A DNA stretch of 64,000 nucleotides from Cryptomeria japonica (GCF_030272615.1 NC_081411.1:39421140-39485139); one strand, 5' to 3'; numbered from the stretch's first letter, positions 22,506-35,510 are shown. The notes: a model not told the origin generated them from the sequence alone. A program made the numbers and translations.

Positions 22506-24431
22506 TTAGTGAGTAAGAGATAGGGGTAGGACCCCTAACTTACTTCTGAGATATTCAAAAATATCCTTTGGTAGTGGCTTGGTGAAGATATCAACTATTT
22601 GTTCTTTAGTGTTAACATATTCCAACACCACTTTCTTTTCATGAGCTTCTTCTCTAAGATAATGATATTTGATAGATATGTGCTTTGTCTTAGAGTTCAT
22701 AACAGGGTTCTTTGAAATATTAATGGCACTAGTATTGTCATAGAATATAGTTACTGGCTCGGTAACTTTCTCATTTATACCTTCCAACAATTGTTTGATC
22801 CATGCAATGTTGGTACAATTCAGTGCTGTAGTAACATATTCAGCTTTGGCTGTTGACTGAGAAACGCATCCTTGTTTCTTGCTAAGCCAACTCACTAGTG
22901 TTTCTCCTAAGAAGAAAGCTCCTCCAGTTGTGCTTTTCCTATCATCAATGTTGCCTGCCCAATCAACATCAGTATAGACTTTCAAATCAAAATTACTTCC
23001 TTTCTGATATACTAAGCCATAAGCTTCAGTGCCTTTCAAGTATCTGAAAATTCTTTTGGTTGCTATCATGTGTGTTTCCTTAGGATCTGCAAAGAATCTT
23101 GCAACAATACCAACTGCATGTGCTATATCAGGCCTGCTGTGAACAACATATTGTAGTTTTCTAATCATGGATCGGTAGAGTGTCTCATCAACAGATGAAG
23201 ATTCATCATTCTTTGATAGTTTGCAGTTTGTAGTCATAGGAGTACTTACTGGCTTTGAATCCTCCATTCCAAATTTCTTCAAGATTTCCTTTATGTATTT
23301 GGATTGAGTAATGAAAATTTCATTTTTCATTTGCAGTATCTGTAAGCCTATAAAATACTTTATCTCACCGATTAATGACATCTCAAATTCTTTGCTCATT
23401 TCATTACCAAAGTTTTTGCATAACGAGTCATTTCCACAAAATATAATATCATCAACAAATATGGCTAAGATTAGTATTCCATTTTCATCATTCTTCATGT
23501 ACATGTTGCTGTTCTCACTTGTCCTTATAAAACCAATCTTAATCAAATAAGAGTGCAGTCTTTCATACCATGCTCTAGGTGCTTGTTTCAGACCATATAA
23601 AGATTTGTTCAATTTACATACCTGATATTTATTATTGTTTTCAACAAATCCTTCAGGTTGTTCAATGAAAACTTCTTCTTCTAATATTCCATTCAGAAAT
23701 GTAGATTTGACATCCATTTGATATACCTTGAAGTTTTTGAAAGCAGCATATGCCAACAATGTTCTAACTCCTTCAAGTCTAGCATCAGGTGCAAAAGTTT
23801 CACCATAATTAATTCCTTCTTCTTGTGCATAACCTTTGCAAACCAATCTTGCTTTGTTCCGAATGACCTCTCCTTTCTCATTTAGCTTGTTTCTGAAGAT
23901 CCACTTTGTACCGATTACATTTTTGTCCTTAGGTCTTGGGACTAATGTCCATGTGTCATTCTTCTTGATTTGATCAATCTCTTCAGTCATAGCATTTATC
24001 CAATCTTCACTGTTAAATGCCTCTTTTACTATTCTCGGTTCAAATTCAAATATCAAACATGTGTTCTGTCTCAGTTTGTTCCTTGTCATCACTGGATCAT
24101 CCTTATCTCCTATAATCTAACTTGGTGCATGATGTCTTCTGACATATTTGGCTAATACAGGCTCGGTAGGCTCTGTATGATCCTCTTCATCACTCAGTAA
24201 TTGGATATCTTCCTCATTTCCTTCAATAGTTATCTCAGTAGGACTTTTCGGTTGCACATAGACAAATTCATCATGGTCTTCTGGTTCTTTGGAATCCCTA
24301 TCATTAGTTCTTTCTGCAAATTCATCAATTTTCACATTTGCACTTTCTTCTATTTTGTTAGATGATTTGATCAGACATTTAAATGCTTCGCTTCTAGAGG
24401 AATATCCTAGAAATATTCCTTCTTCACTTTT
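22506..24431 (-). pseudogene. E3 reverse transcriptase and RNase H
   Basis: Open for 528 codons at 22506-24092. Homologous sequence upstream to 24431 is interrupted by TAG codons near 24118 and 24433. RT motifs in order are [32 protein letters not shown] with the first catalytic Asp, [19 protein letters not shown], and FVDDIIF with the catalytic DD pair. RNase H follows with [24 protein letters not shown] and the terminal [10 protein letters not shown]. In Copia elements this enzyme copies the RNA into DNA and removes the template. The RT-RNase H part itself is open and complete. Confidence 0.93.
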
Positions 24432-25717
24432 CTAATCAAACTTGCCATTTCTATCATCTTTATGAACATAGCATTTGCTTCCAAAGATCTTAAAATAACT
24501 TATATAAGGTTTCTTGCCATACCAAATTTCATAAGGTGTCTTCAAGGGTGAACTCACAATACTGGTTCCCACTTTTTGACCAACTTTGACACTTATATGA
24601 ATATTTTGAAAAAAACCTTCACTTTCCAACACCTATAACTTTTAAACCGTTAAGAATTTGAAGATGATATAAACTAGTGATTTTTAATATCTTGTTTGTA
24701 GATTCTAAATATATTTTTTTCAAATTTGTTTAAATAAAATTTTATTGATTTTTCCATCTCCCTCAAAAAGTAATTTTTTACAGCAAACAACATTTTTTAA
24801 GAGTGATGTGTATCCTGAAACGCAATTTTTTTTTTCTATAAATGATTAAAACTTAATTCTTCTGAATTTTGGTTTGTAACATCAATACCCAGGGCATGCA
24901 GTTGGTTTGATAGTGATATGTTGAATATTTTTCATTTTATTAAGTTTTGAAGTTCGACTAATTATAATTTAGATATAAGTGTACGTTTGAACACATAATT
25001 TGTTCTATATATATCAAAATTCAATTATTTTTGTTTTCTTAGAAAGAAAACATCAATACCTAGTGCATAGATATTTTTCAGAATTTTTTTGAATTAGTTT
25101 ACTATTTTTCCCAATGCATTGAACAAAGAAGTTCATGTTCGGTGAAAAACCTATATTAATAAGAAATAAAATATAAATATATTAATTAAATTAAATATAT
25201 TAAAATTTATACTATTTGAAAAGCTTATAATAAGGACTAAATACTTTTTTAAAAAAAACTTTTAAATGAATAAATTTGACCCCCCAAAAGCTAATGTAAA
25301 ATTGGTTTTTTTTTAGCATTTGATAGATGCGAAGGAGACTCCATTGCAAGTATGATTTAGAAGTAGAGAGGTTCTATCCAAGAAATTTTGATCTAAGAGC
25401 CTTTGATTTAACTCTCTTCAATTAATTACTTCAAATGGGACCTCTTAAAGCTTAAATCATTATATTTTCTAAAAAATGTATGATTTCAGCAAAAATCAGG
25501 ACGTACCAAAAAGTGGGAACCAGCTTTGTGAGTTCACCCTCAAAGTACCTTTCTTCAATTGAACTCGGTTCAAGGTGTAAACAACTGTGCTTATTGCTTC
25601 ACTCCAAAATGTTTGTGGAACCTTCTTCTCAATCATCAGTGTTCTAGCACAATCCACAATAGATCTGTTTCTTCTTCCAGCTATTCCATTTTGCTGTGGA
25701 GTCCTTGGTGTAGAGAC
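24432..25717 (-). pseudogene. E3 integrase C-terminal half, split by a TIR element
   Basis: Sequence at 25543-25717 gives the PQQNGIAGRRNRSIVD block that follows the second catalytic Asp; the E of the DDE triad falls in this region. Sequence at 24432-24545 gives LKTPYEIWYGKKPYISYFKI. They join cleanly if 24546-25539 and one copy of TCAA are removed. A TAA separates the upstream part from the 569-codon frame, consistent with CAA-to-TAA decay. Confidence 0.88.
24546..25539. mobile_element. 994-bp non-autonomous TIR DNA transposon in the E3 integrase
   Basis: 33-bp terminal inverted repeats begin GGGTGAACTCACAA and continue tggttcccactttttg, with 2 mismatches between ends. A 4-bp target duplication TCAA lies at 24542-24545 and 25540-25543, verified by the interrupted integrase frame. 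The interior is AT-rich with no coding sequence. TIR layout matches E6 (GGGT, five variable bases, CACAAAG), also with a 4-bp duplication, so it is probably a non-autonomous member of the same superfamily. Confidence 0.93.
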
Positions 25718-27427
25718 TTATCTTTTAATACCATGATCATTGCAAAATAGATTGAACTCCTCAAATGTGAACTCTCCTCCTCTATTTGATCTAAGACATT
25801 TCAGTTGTCTTCCTGTTTCATTTTCAACTCTAGCCTTGTACCATTTAAACATTTGAAAAGCTTCTGATTTTTCTTTTGAAAACATTACTGACATCATCCT
25901 TGAATAATCATCCACAAATAATATGAAATATTTGTCACCATAATAACTTTGAACTTTCATAGGACCACAAAGATCAGTGTGCACAAGATCTAAAATTCCC
26001 TTAGAAGCGTAGGACTTACTTGTAAGTCTAGATCTTGTCATCTTGCCCATTTGGCATCCTTGGCATATAGCATTCTCAGGTTTTTCAAGACTCGGTAGAC
26101 CTCTTACCCTGTGCTTCTTACTTATCTTGATCAGATTATCAAAATTAACATGACAAAACCTTTTATGCCATAACCAGGTGTTATCAATCTTTGTATGCAA
26201 GCACTTGTTGTGAGTAGAGTCAAGGTGAAATGTATTACCTTTTGTTTGTGTCCTGGTAGCAGCTAACTTTCCATTTTTGTCATGAACTTTGACAATTCCT
26301 TTCTGAAATTCTATTCGATAAACTGTGTTGTTTAGCTGTGCTACACTCAACAAATTATATTTCAAACCTTCAACCCAATAAACATCATTGCATCTTTCTT
26401 TATCAAGAAGCGTTATGGATCCTTTACCTCTTACCGGACATGGTGCATCATTACCAAATCTAACATAGCCTCCATCATAATCTTCTAACATAACGAACTT
26501 GTGTTTGTCCCCTGTCATATGATGTGAACATCCACTATCTATAATCCAAGAATCATTAGTGTTTATGTGAGATATTAGGGCTTTTTCTTCATACCTTTCT
26601 TCATCTGATCCATCCTTGATAGCCACATAAACAACTTCCTCTGTATCAGTCTCATCTGATTTATCATCTTTAGATTCCTCATTAGCAATTAAGCAGGTCT
26701 TTCTATCTCTTCTTCTGAAGTCTCGGTGACCTCTATAATGATTATCTTTTTGTCTGTCATCTCGGTAATCTCTCTTTTTAGTGAAATCTTTGTCAGGACA
26801 GTTAGAAGCCATATGTCCAATCTTATCACAATTGAAACATTTCAAGGGTAGTTTTCCCTTATACTTACCTTTGCCTCTTGGTAGCCTTTTGGCCAATAGT
26901 GCTTCAAACTCTTCTTGATTTCTGATTTCTTCATACAGTTTGTGTACCTTCTCCATGTTCTTCTGAAATCTTTCACTTGCTCCACTATGATCTCCTCCAG
27001 AGTACTTATACTTTCTTTCATTGTAATCATTAGATTCATTCAAATGAAAATAACTAAATGCAGATTCGACTTTATTTATCGATGATCCACTGTTATCAAA
27101 ATTACTTAACTCAAATGCATGTAGCTTACCAATAGTAGCATCCAAGGAAACTGGCATATTTGGTATAGACCTTAATTCATTGATTGCAAAGACTTGGATT
27201 GCATAAGCAGGTAGGAGGGTTCTTAACAACTTACTTGTCACATTCTTTTCTTCAATAGTTCCTCCTGCTCCCTTGATTTGATTTATAGTCTCCTTTAGTC
27301 TTGTACTGTACTGGGTTATGTTCTCACCTTCATTCATCCTCATAGATTCAAGTTGTCCTCTTAGACTATCAACTTTTGCTCTTTGAACATGTTCACTCCT
27401 CCATATACAGATATGAGCTTCGTCCAC
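25718..27427 (-). pseudogene. E3 gag C-terminus, protease and integrase N-terminus
   Basis: 569 open codons. The gag remainder ends in one zinc knuckle, CFNCDKIGHMASNC, at about residue 197. The aspartic protease motif DSGCSHHMTGD is near residue 300. A GAG-pre-integrase region follows with WLWHKRFCHVN, then the CQGCQMGK zinc pair, then integrase core HTDLCGPM (first catalytic Asp) and FVDDYSR, ending at a TAA after GIKR. Functions are inferred from the Copia family: RNA packaging, polyprotein cleavage and integration. Confidence 0.93.
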
Positions 27428-27687
27428 ATAGCCTTTGCATCATTGCAGCCTTCTAGATCATTAAACTCAGAATCGGTCAATGCAGATGTTATTTCAATCA
27501 TTGCTTGAATGTGTTCTTGCTTTGCCTTTATCTCTTCCATAGTCAATGGATAGGTGCTCGATGTAACAAAATCATTTTCTAGATAGTATATAGCATATTC
27601 TCCAACTCTTGATAGATGTAACTTCATCTTTTTCTGCCATGTAGAGAAACTTGACTTATTCAGCTTGGGTGCATCCCTCTTATACAT
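27361..27687 (-). pseudogene. E3 gag N-terminus (frameshifted)
   Basis: 108 codons starting at an ATG 40 bp after the primer-binding site and containing the Copia gag block NKSSFSTWQKKMKLHL. The frame overlaps the next one at 27361-27427, so a single frameshift separates it from the rest of gag-pol. The preceding leader is very short, as in many Copia elements. Confidence 0.85.
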
Positions 27688-27752
27688 CTTTGGATCTTTT
27701 AACTCAAGTGCCTTTAAACTTTCCTTTCAGAGTCCAAAGCTCTAATACCAAT

Positions 27753-29249
27753 TGATAGTTCTGATACTTAGTATAAGTACAGATCCAATAGCCAACAAGA
27801 TGAGAGCAGAGGGGGGGGGTGAATTATACAAACATAATCATCAATGAAAACATCAGATTCAACCTCAGTAACATATATCAGTCATAGAATAAAACTGTCA
27901 AACATGCAAACTCAAAAACATATGAACTATATAAACCTCATAACACCAGATTTAACGTGGAAGCCCAAATAGGGAAAAACCACTGTGGGATTTCAGACCC
28001 ACTAAGAAATATACTCTTCTAGAGTATGCTCGGTTAAAAGCCAATCCTGTTAAAGATTACAAAACACATTGCTAGATGTGACCCGGTTAAGGGATTTCCC
28101 TCAGATCTACTAGGATCTTCACTTTGTTAGAAGTGACCTTGTCAAAGGATTTCAAACACTCATTTAGAATGTCACCTTGTTAGAGGATTTACTTATAAGA
28201 CTGTTAAGTCCACTCAGTTAAGAGATTTCTTGTTACTTTCACAAGCTAATAGTAATACAATCTATCTGCAACTTTACATCTAAAATGCTAAAGCAGATTC
28301 TTATTTGTTTAATCACAATCTAGACATAGAACTAATCTTGTCTATCTGCTGGGCATCAATACTCTATTATTCCAACAGATCTTCAAGCTTCTATGCTCGG
28401 TGATCACTATGTAGCATCCCTGTGCATACACTTTCCCGCATACATTGTTTATCAACAATTCCTTATTTATAAACAATCTTCTAACCGCTTAATCACCTTG
28501 ATCACATTTCCCATGATCAATCATAGCCATCAGATCTTCAATCTTGTCTAGGTTCATTGTATCTTACAATATAAAAAACATTTTACCCTACCTCGGAACT
28601 TGCACAATCATCTTGGAACTTGTGTTAGGGTAATGCGGTTCAATCTGAGCTGTAGATCTTCTTGCCGACTTTCCATTGCCTTAGATTTGTTAACAAACTT
28701 CTTCCACGACTTGCCAATCATTGATCCACTTAGCTCATCAACTTCTTTCATTAAATATCACATGTAAACATTTAATGCATTCTGTTATAGCTCGATTACA
28801 ACTCGGTGAATACTAAACTTTACTCGGTTGACATACTGTCTTCATTAACCGACTGCGATAACCTTAGGGTTTACCGACTAGGTTCCTTAGGGTTTACCAA
28901 CTAGGTTCTTTGGCTGATATCATTGTGTAGTATTAACCTTTACATTTTACAACATATGTATGATGTTAAAACAATCTAAAACATCAAGATGTCATCATTG
29001 CCTGACTCGGTAGAGTTGCCCATTGAATAACTTATCCCCTTATTCATCATATTCTTTCCTGTGTCTTTACCGACTTCTTTATGATCTTCATATCATGTTT
29101 CTTAAGATATGGCAACATCATACTGAATTAGAAAATCAATTTCTTGACATCAATGACAAAATAATAATATCAAGACAGTAAAACATCTTTAATCAGTTAT
29201 GTCCATAATCATCAACAACCTTCTCAATATCCTTGTTATATTGCCAACA
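27753..29249 (-). repeat. E3 5' LTR
   Basis: 1,497 bp and nearly identical to 20571-22066. The G run is 9 long here (27811-27819) after an A interruption. The primer-binding site lies just to its left. Confidence 0.95.
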
Positions 29250-31015
29250 AAAACTGCTTCCTCAACTTTTCTCTGATCTGTCTCATCTAGATTTTTATAA
29301 AATACTCCAATATGTTTTAAACTTCCATCAACAATTATCTCATCAATCAATTGATCTATTGTTAATGGAGGAACAAATGTATATTTACATTTCTAATCAC
29401 CAGATTCATGATCTTTATCAAGTTGACTTCTAATTTTCCTTGCCCTCTTGGGCCTTCCGATAAGGGTAGATTTAGATTTGTCTTTCTTTCTCTATTCCAC
29501 ACCACCAGATTGTGGTTTCCTCAAAACTTTGACAGACTCTCCTTTCTTCTTCACATTTCCTGCTTCTTTATCTAATTTGGTCTTAGATGCTACTAGAGAT
29601 ATAGCAACATAGGTTTGTTTAGGCTTCTCCTTTTACTTCAAAATTATCTTTCTGGATGAGCTTTGTCCTGATGGTGGTACTACCAGAGTAGGGGAGAACT
29701 AGGTCTCTTTTGGCTTGGCTTTAGAGGGAATCAGTTTGGCCTTAGAACTCTTGGTCTCCTCCTTAGCTTCCATCTGATCATGCTTCTCCCTTGCTTGCTT
29801 CACCTCCTTTTGGGTAAATCCTATCTGCACTGTTACTTCCTCAACCGTCTTAGATACTTTCCTCTTCCTAGTAGGTGCAGTGAACTGCTTGTGCAACTCA
29901 ATGTCCTTTTCCCTAAAGGTCTCGAACCTTTCTTCTTTCTTATCAATTGGTTGAATAAACATATGTTGAGCATAGGCATCAAGGGTAAAAATATCAACTT
30001 CATAACCCATTTGAAGAGTCCACACAGTCCTTGGCTCAATGGCTTCCATTAGGCATTTGTCTTTATCAACCATGAAGCAAATTGTTTTCTCATACTTCTC
30101 CACTATCTCTTTTGGGATTCTCTCTCTGCTCTTCATTGTGGCTTGGAATTTTTTGAAATAATCCCATAGAGTGGATATCCTCATAATCCCTTCATTGATT
30201 TGTATAGCAATTGGCTTTTCATAGGCCCATTGGACCTTTCCTTGAAAACTAAGGATTTCATTCATGAAATATAGAGCCAAAACTAAAGGTGTGCTTATTG
30301 TCTTGTTTAATTTTCTTCAAATTTCTCAGTTACTCTTTCAATAGAACCATACATAAATCATACCTCTTATCTTCCTTCAACATCTGATAGGCAAAGTATA
30401 TTCCTGTATCGGAGAAAGAGCTCTGTCTGCTTGACTGGTATACTTTATATCCAACCACCATTGATGAAAACTTGATATCATGCTCTAGAATGTCATTGAT
30501 TTTCATAGCTTTGTTGTCAAATTGAGAATCAGTGGTTGCAATCACAGTGTTGTTTGATATTTTCCTTAAGTTAGGAACTTCATCGAATCCGCTTAGATAA
30601 GTCACAACCTGGATTGATTTCTTAGTGATCTTGTAAGGCTTATCCAACCACAAAAATTTATTATGAATTATGTTGAGTATGAACCTAATCCATTCTTTAT
30701 GATCAAACATTGGAAAGTGTACGAACTGAGAAAAAGCCTTGACTTGAAAATGCTAATATTCTAGCTTGAGATTCCCTAAGTTGTCCTCCAAATGATTGTT
30801 GTGCAGGGTCAATATGTCAGCACTGCCAAGTTCATCAAGATCATAGTGGATATATGCCTCGATATCCTCGTTATAAAGAACATCATAGGGTACAAAGGAA
30901 ACGCTCCTTCTAGGTCATCCTTGACTGATTTGAAAGGATGTTTCTTGAAAATGGGTCAAGTCTTATCCTTGATTTTCACAACCAGCGGAGTAGAAATTCT
31001 AGATATTGATACCAT
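29250..31015 (-). pseudogene. E2 long ORF, N-terminal and middle parts (broken)
   Basis: The fragment at 30330-31015, with a probable ATG at 31015, matches the E1 long ORF N-terminus. It shares a YIH..(L/I)(E/D)ELG region, then FLWLDKPYKITKKS against FFWLDAIHKITKEA, then a GYK-x-x-S/N-x-x-R block. The fragment at 29699-30280 matches the middle part (YFKKFQATMKSRERI, CFMVDKDKCLMEAI). The piece at 29250-29400 matches the region before the Lys-rich end. Multiple stops and frameshifts make it non-functional. Its similarity to E1 shows that the long ORF is a family feature. Confidence 0.78.
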
Positions 31016-31405
31016 TGAGAACTTAGGGTTTTAAAAAACTGATAGCTTGAAATGGATAAATACCTCAATTCGCAATCAAGGACAAAAATTCGCATTAGGA
31101 TCATTGTAATTGCTTTTTAGATCACCAAATTACTTCACTCTACTTCTCTGCACTTTCTCTTGATCATGTTGTGAGAAATAAAGCTTTGAAATGCTCTTTT
31201 AACCATCAAAAACCTAATTCTGCATTGTAATAAATTTTACAAGTGGTTACCTTGATTTTTCATGGAGTCACTTATCGGAGCATCAAATCTTCACTAAATC
31301 TTCTGGATAACATCTACATATATGATTTAAGCCTTCTGCAATCTTTCAGAATCGATTGTAGAACTATGAAGAGTGGGTTCTTAGAATCTGCATGAAAAGT
31401 TCCCC

Positions 31406-32530
31406 CTAAAGAAAAAAACCGTAGTTATCGGATGAAGATATTACACTAGATTCAGGTGTAGATCCATTATCAGCCTTGGATTCATCTTTTCTGATCCACA
31501 TCTTCTCATGCTTGTCTCTAATCTCCTCTACCTTTGCCTTTCCTTTGTCATGTGCTTTGTTCTTGTCTAACGGAGCACTCTTGTTCACATTTTTTCTTTT
31601 GCAATATTTTACAATGTGACCTGTTTTATTGCATGCATGACAAACAACGTTCTGCATAGGTCTGATGTTCATTTGATTTAGTCTCACCCTGCACTAGTTA
31701 GAGATATATCCAAACATCCCACAAGAATAACATCTCTTGCTTTATATTGCTCTGCACATGTTTGACTTGTGACCAAAATTATTGCATATGAAACACTGAC
31801 CAGTAAAGGTAGGACCATTGTTCACATTATTCATTCCATTATTCACCCTACTTATGCATTGATTTTCCATATGGCCAAATTTATTACAAGTAAAGAATCT
31901 ACCATTGAATTTATGAGCATTAGGATTTCTTACCAAAGGATTCTTGTTCTTAGGTTTTTCATTGCTTTGTCCAGATCTGGAGGATTCTCCTTTCTCAAAT
32001 CCAAGTCCTCGCATGTCCTTTCCATGTCTCTGACTTTATATCATCTCATTAAACCTTGTTGAGATAGTATTGAATTTATATTTGTATTCATTTGTAGTAG
32101 CAAGTTCATCTCTTAGGGTCACAATCTGTCTTTCAAGTTCTTGACCATTATTCCTTGATTGTGTCAACTCAATCTTCAACTTATCATTATGATAGGTAAG
32201 CTTGAAGCACTCATCTTCTCTTTCCTTCAGTGATTGAGTCAAATTCTCTTCATTCTTCTTTCGGTCCTCAATTTCCTTAGCCAGCCTCATCATAATGGAT
32301 TGTATCTCATTCTTCAATGCAACATTGTCTCTCTCAAGCTTGTCAACTTTGAATTGATTCTCCATGCATTGATCTTCTTTCTCTTTCAGCTTGTCCTTCA
32401 ACTCTTTCCTCTTGTCTCTTGTAGAGTTCACTTGATCCTTCAAGTCATTAATGAAGTCTTCAACTACATTCAGGTTTTTCTTTAAGGTACTGATCTCATT
32501 TCTCATTGCACCAAGATCTTGAAGTGCCAC
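31406..32530 (-). pseudogene. E2 gag-like protein: coiled coil plus zinc knuckles (broken)
   Basis: An N-terminal coiled coil (164 codons, 32036-32530) and knuckle-bearing fragments (31742-32014, 31406-31687) match the E1 gag in order. The knuckles are FFTCNKFGHMENQC (Phe in place of the first Cys), CFICNNFGHKSNMC (complete), a third with His changed to Tyr followed by a stop, and CHACNKTGHIVKYC (complete). In-frame stops between the pieces make this a pseudogene. Confidence 0.82.
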
Positions 32531-32614
32531 ACTAAGTTGTCTCTAGAAATAGAAATCTATTGATTCAATCTCTTGGACCTTCCCCAAGCGGGTAGGCTTT
32601 CTTGGAGGAACTAC

Positions 32615-32626
32615 GCTCTGATACCA
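32615..32626 (-). other. E2 primer-binding site (initiator tRNA-Met)
   Basis: The minus strand reads TGGTATCAGAGC two bases after the E2 5' LTR. Confidence 0.93.
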
Positions 32627-32628
32627 GT

Positions 32629-33550
32629 TGTTGGGATCAAGGAAAACTAAGAGGGGGAGGGGTGAATAAGTGTTCTACTAGTTATCAAATTTTCTAATTT
32701 AACTTTAAACCACTGGAGGCATAAGCATGAAACTAAAATACAAAAACTCAAAACAACCAACCACAAAATCATAACACCAAGATTTTTACGTGGAAACCCA
32801 AATAAGAAAAACCACGGTGGGATTTGAACCTACAATATTATTCCACTATGGCTAGTAGTATAGCAATATTACATGAGGGAGAATGCAAAGGCATTCAGGC
32901 ACACTGCCTAGAACTCACTACTTAGTTACAATAAGGGCTACAACCCCAGAAGACTCACTAACTTACTGATCAATTATAGTGATTAAATAAAATGAGAGAA
33001 CTCCAAAATAGAATCTAACAATACCTTGATGAATTCCAATTAAGTGACAAATCTTTTCTCAGCAACTTTGCTCTGTTTCTTGTCTCAGTTAGCTACCGGA
33101 TCAAGAATGTGCACATGAAACTATGCTACAAAGGATTCTCAATCACCACTCACTTTCATATCAATCATACCACAAACCAAAAAGATCTTCTGTACCGGTC
33201 TTATATATCCACAATCACAAAATAATCGTTTATCACGTCTGCCTGATGATGTAATGTGTAGTCATGAATCGGCTTGACCGGACCACCAAAAGGATGATAA
33301 AATGATGTCTTTATGTTGGCCCAATCATCCCATGCACGATTCATAATACCACAACCAATGGACAACTTTTGGACCAAAAGTATTGTACTCGACCTGAAAT
33401 ACCAGTTAACTGGCTACCGGTTGACATCCACTTCTGGATATCAAGATCCATGATTACTAGATATGAATCTCATGAAGAATTACCATGAATGATAGTCGTA
33501 AACCACTAATCAATCATCAATATCCACTAGATAAGTGTCAATTGCCAATA
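32629..33550 (-). repeat. E2 5' LTR
   Basis: 922 bp. It pairs with the split left LTR, which is 938 bp once E1 and its target duplication are removed. It ends CCAATA rather than CCAACA. Confidence 0.9.
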
Positions 33551-34181
33551 CCATTTTTTGGTTTCAAATGATGCTATTAGGTGATGACTTTAGTGATATT
33601 GCTATTGTGAAGGTAGTGTGATCACCTATCAAGGATATAATCAAGCATTAGGATAATATGGCATTTACTATATTTCTTAGATAATGTAAGTTATGTTGGA
33701 ATATGTTCACCAAGATCCTTCTTGAAATAGGAAACATTATATAGAGCTTGGAAAAGGGAGGAATCTTCAAATTAAAAACAAAGTATCCAATTTTCTATAA
33801 AATTTAATAGTCCTTCCATAAAACTTGGGGATAATCCTTCGACATGTATTTCACTCCAAGGATAATTTTATATATATTTGTACTACAAGAAAGATGGTGT
33901 TAGTAACATTAATGGTGTTATCTAAATTGTGTTCATTATCTTTCTTCATCATGTGATTCTATGCCAAGTAGAAATTAGCCTTGAGAGTGCAAAGAATGGT
34001 GTCATGTATGCAAATGGTAGAAATTAATACATGTACCTTAGCGTACTAGGCATGTGGGTTTGTAATGAGGGTGAAAACTAACCATATGTGACTTCATATT
34101 ATCATATTGATAATTGTGTGATAAATGGTACTGTACAATACTTTAGTCAATAGTAATCAGTTGTTGTAATGATGTTGTTGT
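33551..34181 (-). pseudogene. Ty3/gypsy pol, relic piece 2 (between integrase core and chromodomain)
   Basis: Minus-strand translation around 33690-33860 gives IIPKFYGRTIKFYRKLD and, in another frame, LKIPPFSKLYIMFPISRRIL. These match the plant gypsy linker L-x-PKFYGP..KIG followed by LP..SKIHPVFHVS.LKK. Stops and frameshifts are frequent. It continues across E2 to 11225-11316 and across E4 to 57529-58080. Confidence 0.65.
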
Positions 34182-35510
34182 TGGCAACAACAATGAAGGA
34201 AAACTAATAGGGGGGATTGAATTAGTTTTCACTAAATAAAATAATTTAAGAACAATCTTAGATCTAATTAGTATAAATTAGAACATAAATGAACACAACA
34301 ACAACAATACACATAACACCAAGATTTTGACATGGAAAACCCGATTAAGGGAAAATCCACGGCGTGAACCTACCCACAATGAGATAATTCTTTGCAGTAG
34401 TATGTGTAAATATTATAATGGAGAATGCACATGCATTCGGGCACACTCCCTAGAGCTCATCACTCATAATATAATGACCTAGAAGGATCCAACCCTTAGG
34501 GAATGTTCACTAACTTACATTAACATTTAGAATACAATCCGATTAAGATGAACTTAAAGAACAACATCTTCTAATGCTTGATGATAGTTCCAGTTAAGCT
34601 CATTTGTCTTCTCTATAACATTCTCTGCTCAGTACATCATACCATAAGATAAATTCACTTATTCGCACATACACCACTCTCAAATAATGCAGACACAACC
34701 ACAACTTTTGAATTACATGAATATAACACCCATTTATACAAATCATCAACCTTGACTACAAGGTCGGCTCAACCCTTAACACCTAATTACAAAATTACAT
34801 CACATGATATATAAATAAACCACTGGACCAATACACTTCCATAGATGACATAGAATAGACCCAAATCAAATCCTCGAGCACATCACACTACCAAGAAACA
34901 CACCATGATTATTCGCAACACGCTACACCACCAAAAATACCACATAACATGAAGAATATCACTGAACCCATAATATCTTCAATAATCCCAGTGATCAATA
35001 CAAATCGCCAAAATAAATAGGAAATGATTAGAAAACACCAACAAGCATGTTAGAACCATCCGCAATAGCCGCACCAACACCACTTATTCAAATCTTTATC
35101 TATGAACACGCTAACACTCAAGAACACTTAACAACAACAATTTGTACTAGAAAGATAACTCGTGGAGCACCAAATCATGAACCATTTGAAATAAAGATAC
35201 ACATGAACATACCAAACACCCTCCCAAATCCGCAACCAAAGATATGATCATACCGAAGCACAACAGATCATATATTATACTCTACCAACCATTGAACAAA
35301 AAAATGAAACCTCAATCCAGATCAAATGATATTATCAAGTAATTTTTTGAATTATTGAAACCAATAAATAATGAAGTATCTCTAGTTGAGTCAACATTCT
35401 AAATAGATAAACTAACCAGATCAACTCTTTGTAATCACCAGAGCACCAAAGCACAAGAATATGCTGACATTAATGACAACAACATATCCTAGGAGCAACA
35501 ATATCCAACA
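34182..35510 (-). repeat. E4 3' LTR
   Basis: 1,329 bp. The G run is reduced to six (gggggg after aata). Similarity to 56197-57528 is clear throughout with many substitutions. Confidence 0.9.

Larger units (their letters stand above)
20571..29249 (-). mobile_element. E3: Copia LTR retrotransposon with gag-pol (SIRE-like)
   Basis: The LTRs at 20571-22066 and 27753-29249 (about 1.5 kb) are almost identical, begin TGATAGTTCTGATACTTAG and end in TAACA or CAACA. The primer-binding site gctctaatacca (27739-27750) differs from the usual sequence by one base. The polypurine tract starts at 22067. Target duplications are ataac (20566-20570) and aaaac (29250-29254), with one mismatch. Gene order in minus orientation is gag, protease, integrase, reverse transcriptase, RNase H, as in Copia. 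It is inactivated by a gag frameshift, nonsense codons and a 994-bp insertion in the integrase. Confidence 0.95.
11317..33550 (-). mobile_element. E2: non-autonomous LTR retrotransposon, split by E1 and E3
   Basis: The minus-strand element has a left (3') LTR in two parts, 11317-11853 and 18453-18853, and a right (5') LTR at 32629-33550. The LTRs begin TGTTGGRATCAAGG; the left ends CCAACA and the right CCAATA. They look roughly 90% identical by eye. The primer-binding site gctctgatacca (complementary to initiator tRNA-Met) is at 32615-32626 and the polypurine tract starts at 18854. Flanking target duplications are ccatc (11312-11316) and ccatt (33551-33555). Removing E1 (with its duplicated target) and E3 leaves about 6.9 kb, close to E1's 6.6 kb. 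It encodes gag plus a long non-pol frame homologous to E1's and no reverse transcriptase. Confidence 0.88.
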
